From JANNRR01 sp043736155 (GTDB lineage: Bacteria > Pseudomonadota > Alphaproteobacteria > Rhodobacterales > Rhodobacteraceae): a stretch of 10,249 bases of DNA. The DNA lies in the NCBI GenBank assembly GCA_043736155.1, contig JAYTDA010000403.1, positions 1-10,249 of the forward strand, read 5' to 3'. Numbering within the stretch: the stretch's first letter is position 1; the number at the start of each line of letters is the position of its first letter. Under the pieces are notes generated by a model, which saw nothing but the letters and a program-made list of their open reading frames with translations, ran no database searches and was not told the origin of the DNA. The position numbers and the translations under genes are program-made. Positions 6,889 through 10,249 of the stretch are shown in pieces.

Positions 6889-7916
6889 GAGGCTTCCTTT
6901 CTTCCGCGCGCGGCGGGCAAGGTGGGGGCGGGCAAGGTGGGGGCGGGCAAGGTGGGGGCGGGAACAGGGGGCGAAACCGCGGGCACGACCAGACGATCGA
7001 TGTCGCCAGGGTCGGGGATGTGGCGGTATTCGATGCAACCGACACCGGGGCGGGCGACGGTCATCGCGGCATCGGCCCCGGTCGAGATCACGATGACATC
7101 GCGGTCGGCCAGTTTGCGCTCCAACCCCGGATCGTCGAGCGTCAGGGCCACTACATCATGCACATGGGCCGCAAAGCGCCGCGCGCCAAGGGTCAAGACG
7201 GGCAAAAACTCCTCGAACCGCGAGACGACGGCGATGCGGGCCATGGGGTCGATGGCGGCGAGCGCCATGCGGGTATCTTCGGACGGGATGAACCGGATCG
7301 AGACGATATGAGATTGCGGCAGCAGATGCGACAGTTCGTCGCCCAACGTGGCAAAGGTCAGCACCAAATCGGCAGAGGCGACCTCGGCCCGGCGGATGGG
7401 GTTGTCGGTCAGCCGGTCCAGTGTCGTCGCCTGAATCACGGCAGCGTCGCCGATCTGGGCCGCGATATTGGACGCGTAACGCTCGGTTGCCTCGGCGAAC
7501 AGGCCGACCAGCACGACACGCTTGCGCTGCGACCGCTTTTCGCGGGCGGCTATACGGACGGCCATTAGCGTGGCCAGATCCTCGGCCCGCAGGCCGGCGG
7601 CAAAGGCGGCGTCGATCAGGGCATCGGCCTCGGCCTCGAGTTTGCGCAGACCCTGACGGGCGACCATCTGTGCGAGGGGGCCATTGGCGACAAAGGTGCC
7701 TGACCCCGCACGGGCCTCGATCACACCGGCGGCTTTGAGTTCGGCATAAACCTTGCTGACGGTCATGGGGGCGACACCCGCCGCCTCGGCCAGATCGCGG
7801 ACCGAGGGAAGCGGGCCGCCCACCGGCAAAAGCCCCGTGAAAACAGCCTGTTCAATGGCATCGCGGACCTGCCGGTGAACGGGCACGGAATTCTTCCGGT
7901 CGATGGTAATCTGCAC
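6885..7916 (-). CDS. GntR-type transcriptional regulator with unassigned C-terminal domain
   Basis: Residues 1-75 of this 343-residue protein form a textbook GntR winged helix-turn-helix (VPVHRQVRDAIEQAVFTG, LPSVRDLAEAAGVAPMTVSKVYAEL, GVIEARAGSGTFVA). Residues about 90-310 form an alternating beta/alpha domain (KRVVLVGLF, ADLVLTFATL, ARIAVVSRFEEFLPVL, DVIVISTGAD, CIEYRHIPDP) that I do not recognise as FCD, UTRA or the MocR aminotransferase type. It may sense a small ligand through a periplasmic-binding or racemase-like fold (inference). The C-terminus carries three PAPTL repeats (319-333). The start is GTG7916 with AGGTGA 4 nt upstream. It is the first gene of the operon, overlaps the next gene by 4 nt and diverges from the transporter genes, so it probably autoregulates and controls both operons. 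Confidence 0.88.
   Translation of the reverse strand: MQITIDRKNSVPVHRQVRDAIEQAVFTGLLPVGGPLPSVRDLAEAAGVAPMTVSKVYAELKAAGVIEARAGSGTFVANGPLAQMVARQGLRKLEAEADALIDAAFAAGLRAEDLATLMAVRIAAREKRSQRKRVVLVGLFAEATERYASNIAAQIGDAAVIQATTLDRLTDNPIRRAEVASADLVLTFATLGDELSHLLPQSHIVSIRFIPSEDTRMALAAIDPMARIAVVSRFEEFLPVLTLGARRFAAHVHDVVALTLDDPGLERKLADRDVIVISTGADAAMTVARPGVGCIEYRHIPDPGDIDRLVVPAVSPPVPAPTLPAPTLPAPTLPAARGRKEAS
6895..6898 (-). promoter_or_regulatory. Ribosome binding site deciding the creatininase-family start
   Basis: AGGA within AAAGGAAG lies 6 nt upstream of GTG6888. It supports that non-ATG start, which sits on the regulator's stop codon, over both the internal ATG at 6873 and the long upstream extension. 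Confidence 0.6.
6912..6962. repeat. 15-bp tandem repeat, 3.4 copies
   Basis: The unit CGGGCAAGGTGGGGG (plus strand) is repeated exactly three times at 6914-6958, with matching partial flanks to 6912 and 6962. In the regulator's frame (minus strand) each unit encodes PAPTL. Because 15 bp is five codons, copy-number changes would lengthen or shorten the protein tail without a frameshift. The tract ends about 24 bp before the downstream gene's start codon. Confidence 0.95.
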
Positions 7917-7941
7917 TATCTCACCTGATCCGATCTAAAAC

Positions 7942-7971
7942 TGTATAACGGTTGGCGTCGTTGCGGGTAAA
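7942..7971 (-). promoter_or_regulatory. Possible leftward promoter for the regulator operon
   Basis: On the minus strand, TTTACC (7966-7971) and TATACA (7942-7947) are separated by 18 bp, each matching four of six consensus positions for sigma-70 -35 and -10 boxes. Two of the AAACTG repeats lie over or beside it, which would suit autoregulation. This is a pattern match only. Confidence 0.3.
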
Positions 7972-8022
7972 ACTGCACGATTTCCGGGCGGTTTTCAAGA
8001 GAGTTTGTGGGAAACTGTTCTG

Positions 8023-8056
8023 TTGACTCGCAAGCTTGGCCGTGGAACGCTATAGT
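8023..8056 (+). promoter_or_regulatory. Possible rightward promoter elements for the transporter operon
   Basis: TTGACT (8023-8028) is a good -35 element and TATAGT (8051-8056) a good -10 element, and they lie at a sensible distance from the ATG at 8093. The spacer is 22 bp, however, well over the usual 16-18. Either one box is not used or the promoter needs an activator that compensates for the poor spacing. Confidence 0.3.
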
Positions 8057-8092
8057 CAATTATAACAGCAAACCAAACGGGAGAACCACCAA

Positions 8093-9670
8093 ATGAAGCT
8101 ATTCTCGCTGACCGCACTGGCGGCGGCATTCCTCATTGGCACCAGCCCGATGGCCATTTCGGCCGATCGGGGCGGGGTGATGACCTATGGCCGCTATGCT
8201 GACAGTCTGTTCCTCGACCCGGTTCTAAACGACGCGAACGTCGATATCTGGGTGCTGACGAACATCTATGACACTCTTTTGATGCCGACCGATGATGGGC
8301 AGGGCGTGCAACCGGGCCTCGCGACCGAATGGAAAGTGGCCGATGACGGGATGTCGGTGACGCTGAAGCTGCGCGAGGGGATCAAGTTTTCGGACGGCTC
8401 GCCGATCCTGCCGTCGGATGTGGCATGGTCGTTGAAGCGGGCGGCGACGCCGGACAATGGCATCTGGGGGTTCCTCGTCAGTGCGATCACCGACATCACG
8501 GCGACGGATGACGGCACGATCACGATAACGCTCAACCGGGCTGATCCCAGCATCATTCCGGCGCTGAGCGTGTTCAACACGGCGATCCTGCCGCAAAAGC
8601 TGTTCGAGGCTGCAGCGGGCACGACGGACGCCGAAAAGGCCAAGTCGTTTTCGGAAAAGCCGGTCGGCTCGGGGCCGTTCATGCTGGAAAGCTGGGAACG
8701 CGGATCGGTGATGAAACTGGTCAAGAACCCCTATTACTGGGACAAGGGCGATGACGGCCTGCCGCTGCCCTATCTGGACGGCGTGACCTTTGAGGTCATT
8801 CCCGACGATGCCACCCGCATCCTGCGCCTGCAATCGGGCGAGTTGGACGGGGCCGAGTTCATTCCCTATGCCCGCGTTGCCGAGTTGAAGGCGACCGAGG
8901 GGATTAACATGGTCCTCTTCCCCTCGACAAAGATCGAGTACATCACTCTGAACACCCGCCCGCAGATCGAAGGTGTCGACAATCCGTTGTCGAACCCCAA
9001 GGTGCGGCAGGCGCTGAACTATGCCACCAACAAGGAAGCGATCATCCAGATCGTGACTATGGGGGTGGGTTCGCCGATGAAATCCTTCATGTCCTCGGCG
9101 ACGCCGCTGAATTCGGGCACGGGGCCGCTGTATCCCTATGACCTGGAAAAGGCCAAGGCGCTGATGGCAGAGGCCGGGTTTGCGGATGGATTCTCGACCT
9201 CGATGCTGGTGCTGGCCGGTAGTCAGGACGAGACGAGCATCGCCACGGCGTTGCAGCAGATGTGGGCCGGGATCGGTGTAAAGCTGGAACTGAAGCAGGT
9301 CGACAACGCCTCGCGGACCGAACAGTATCGGGCGGGCACCTTCACCATGCGGGCGGGTGCGTGGACGGACGATATCGCGGACCCAAGCGAGATCACCTCG
9401 TATTTCGCCTATTCGCCGACCATCGAATCGCAACATTCGGGTTGGAAAAGCGAAGAGGCGGACAAGCTGTTCGAGGCCTCGCAATCCGAGCGTGACCCGG
9501 CCAAGCGCGCCGAGCAATACGCAAAGATCCAGGAGATTCACAATGCCGACGGGCCGATGGTCTATCTGTACGAATCGCCCTATCCGGTCGCGCTGAGCAA
9601 CAAGGCCAAGGGGTTCATCCAGATCCCGCTGGGCAACAACATCTTCCGCTCGGCCTATCTGGAAAAGTGA
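8093..9670 (+). CDS. ABC transporter periplasmic solute-binding protein, family 5 (peptide/opine type)
   Basis: This 525-residue protein captures solute in the periplasm for an ABC importer. An N-terminal signal peptide is visible (Lys2, a hydrophobic core to about residue 19, and likely cleavage after ISA at residue 24, before DRGG). There is no lipobox cysteine, so the mature protein should be soluble. The start of the mature chain (LFLDPVLNDANVDIWVLTNIYDTLL), the GLATEWKVADDGMSVTLKLREGIKFSDG block, and GSGPFMLESWERGSVMKLVKNPYYW are classical SBP_bac_5 signatures found in dipeptide, oligopeptide, nickel, opine and glutathione binders. Length is typical. The start is supported by GGGAG 9 nt upstream. 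It is the first gene of the transport operon and is followed by a DppB-type permease, which favours a peptide-like ligand; the exact ligand is not readable. Confidence 0.95.
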   Translation: MKLFSLTALAAAFLIGTSPMAISADRGGVMTYGRYADSLFLDPVLNDANVDIWVLTNIYDTLLMPTDDGQGVQPGLATEWKVADDGMSVTLKLREGIKFSDGSPILPSDVAWSLKRAATPDNGIWGFLVSAITDITATDDGTITITLNRADPSIIPALSVFNTAILPQKLFEAAAGTTDAEKAKSFSEKPVGSGPFMLESWERGSVMKLVKNPYYWDKGDDGLPLPYLDGVTFEVIPDDATRILRLQSGELDGAEFIPYARVAELKATEGINMVLFPSTKIEYITLNTRPQIEGVDNPLSNPKVRQALNYATNKEAIIQIVTMGVGSPMKSFMSSATPLNSGTGPLYPYDLEKAKALMAEAGFADGFSTSMLVLAGSQDETSIATALQQMWAGIGVKLELKQVDNASRTEQYRAGTFTMRAGAWTDDIADPSEITSYFAYSPTIESQHSGWKSEEADKLFEASQSERDPAKRAEQYAKIQEIHNADGPMVYLYESPYPVALSNKAKGFIQIPLGNNIFRSAYLEK

Positions 9671-9676
9671 AACCTG

Positions 9677-9695
9677 CGGGGGCGATCAGCCCCCG
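9677..9695 (+). terminator. Stem-loop after the binding-protein gene (attenuator candidate)
   Basis: A perfect 7-bp stem, CGGGGGC/GCCCCCG, with loop GATCA begins 6 bases after the binding-protein stop. Only a short TCTT follows, so termination is probably partial. Such structures between binding-protein and permease genes commonly protect the upstream message and keep permease levels lower. Confidence 0.55.
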
Positions 9696-9713
9696 TCTTG
9701 ACTGCTGTCGTTG

Positions 9714-9740
9714 CGGGCGGGGGCCATCAGCCTCCGCCCG
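9714..9740 (+). terminator. Second, longer stem-loop between binding protein and permease
   Basis: CGGGCGGGGGC (9714-9724) pairs with GCCTCCGCCCG (9730-9740) through 11 base pairs, one of them G-U, around a CATCA loop. It is followed by GTTTG and a run of C rather than a U tract, so RNA stabilisation or partial attenuation is more likely than full termination. Confidence 0.55.
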
Positions 9741-9745
9741 GTTTG

Positions 9746-9756
9746 CCCCCCCCCCC
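9746..9756. repeat. 11-C homopolymer tract
   Basis: Eleven consecutive C residues lie between the second stem-loop and the permease start. A mononucleotide run of this length is prone to slippage in replication and to length errors in sequencing. It is intergenic, so a length change would alter transcript spacing, not a reading frame. Confidence 0.9.
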
Positions 9757-9785
9757 GTCTCTTTTGACCCGAGGATGTGTCGCAC

Positions 9786-10249
9786 GTGTCGATGACCCTT
9801 TATGTTGCACGCCGCGTGCTGCAACTGATCCCCACGCTGATATTCATCCTGATCGTCGTGTTCGTGCTGGTGCGGCTGCTGCCCGGCGACCCGGTCAGCG
9901 CCATTCTGGGTGACCGCGCGCTGGACGCCGATGTCGAGCGCATCAACCGCGAACTGGGCCTTGACCGGTCGCTGATCGTGCAGTTTGGCGCCTTTGTCGT
10001 GGCGATGGCCAAGGGCGACATGGGCAATTCCATCACGCTGAAAGTGTCGGTCGTGGAACTAATCGCACAGCGCCTGCCCGTGACCATATTGTTGACCGTC
10101 ATGGCGGCGCTGATTTCGCTGATCCTGGCGGTTCCGCTGGCCTTTGTCGCCGCCCTGCGCCGCGACAAGGCCAGTGATGCGGTGATCCGGGGGGCCTTTC
10201 AGGTCGGGTTGTCGATGCCGGTGTTCTACCTTGGCCTGATCTTGCTGAC
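9786..10249 (+). CDS. ABC transporter permease, DppB/OppB type (partial, runs off window)
   Basis: This is the N-terminal part (about 154 residues) of an inner-membrane permease of the peptide ABC importer family (binding-protein-dependent transport inner membrane component). The first membrane span (about 11-31) is followed by the family's RLLPGDP motif (30-36). A long periplasmic loop contains ELGLDRSLIVQF and GDMGNSI. Further spans begin at RLPVTILLTVMAALISLILAVP and at GLSMPVFYLGLILL, where the window ends. The start is uncertain: GTG9786 has GAGG (9771-9774) 11 nt upstream, while ATG9792, two codons later, is too far from it (17 nt). It lies 115 bp after the binding-protein gene with two stem-loops between. 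A second permease and ATPase genes probably follow beyond the window. Confidence 0.92.
   Translation, partial: MSMTLYVARRVLQLIPTLIFILIVVFVLVRLLPGDPVSAILGDRALDADVERINRELGLDRSLIVQFGAFVVAMAKGDMGNSITLKVSVVELIAQRLPVTILLTVMAALISLILAVPLAFVAALRRDKASDAVIRGAFQVGLSMPVFYLGLILL

Larger units (their letters stand above)
7917..8092. promoter_or_regulatory. Divergent control region between regulator operon and transporter operon
   Basis: This 176-bp region is markedly more AT-rich than its surroundings. AAACTG occurs three times in the same orientation (7938-7943, 7970-7975, 8012-8017). The first two copies are part of an identical 8-mer TAAAACTG and are 32 bp apart; the third is 42 bp further on, roughly three and four helical turns. 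TATAAC occurs at 7944-7949 and 8061-8066. These are candidate binding sites for the adjacent GntR-type regulator, but no clean dyad operator is evident. The transporter gene has a good ribosome site, GGGAG (8079-8083), 9 nt before its ATG. Confidence 0.5.

Noticed and set aside
6912..6962. CRISPR-like array
   Set aside because: The units are contiguous 15-mers without spacers and are part of a coding sequence.
6889..7038. N-terminal extension of the creatininase-family protein up to 7038
   Set aside because: The added residues are Arg/Pro/His-rich, include PHLAR repeats from the tandem repeat and lie inside the regulator gene. GTG6888 with a good ribosome site explains the gene better.
8225..9541. 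Long minus-strand open frame (438 codons) opposite the binding-protein gene
   Set aside because: Arg/Leu/His-rich with no domain. The plus-strand gene has a signal peptide, ribosome site and family signatures.

Overview
The window is a GC-rich, gene-dense piece of bacterial chromosome or megaplasmid. Codon use, tight gene packing and the families present suggest an alphaproteobacterium, with Rhodobacterales/Paracoccus-like lineages as the best guess. That placement is inference, because no rRNA or other phylogenetic marker is present. The theme is catabolism of an amide- or peptide-like nitrogen compound: three amide hydrolases of two folds, a creatininase-type amidohydrolase, two dehydrogenase/reductase-type enzymes, a GntR-type regulator and the start of a dipeptide/oligopeptide-type ABC importer.

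Layout. Positions 1-243 hold no recognisable gene. A plus-strand amidase-signature enzyme (244-1623) ends in a clear intrinsic terminator (about 1631-1670). Converging on it is a six-gene minus-strand operon, read from 7916 down to 1747: GntR-type regulator, creatininase-family amidohydrolase, ketopantoate-reductase-like oxidoreductase, SDR oxidoreductase, M20 metallopeptidase and a second amidase-signature enzyme. Four of its five junctions are 4-nt stop/start overlaps (GTGA, TTGA, ATGA, ATGA) and the fifth is a direct TGA-ATG abutment, so the operon is probably translationally coupled throughout, regulator included. A 176-bp divergent control region (7917-8092) separates it from a plus-strand transport operon: a periplasmic family-5 solute-binding protein (8093-9670), two stem-loops and an 11-C run, then the first part of a DppB-type permease cut by the window edge.

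Likely logic (inference): the importer brings in a peptide-like or cyclic amide solute. The creatininase-type enzyme, M20 enzyme and amidases hydrolyse C-N bonds, and the SDR and ketopantoate-reductase-like enzymes handle redox steps on hydroxy/keto intermediates. The regulator, first gene of its own operon and divergent from the transporter, probably controls both directions. The substrate cannot be read from the sequence. Points worth a second look are the regulator's unassigned C-terminal domain with its in-frame 15-bp tandem repeat, the non-ATG coupled starts, the AAACTG direct repeats in the control region and the unusual binding-protein/permease intergenic structure.
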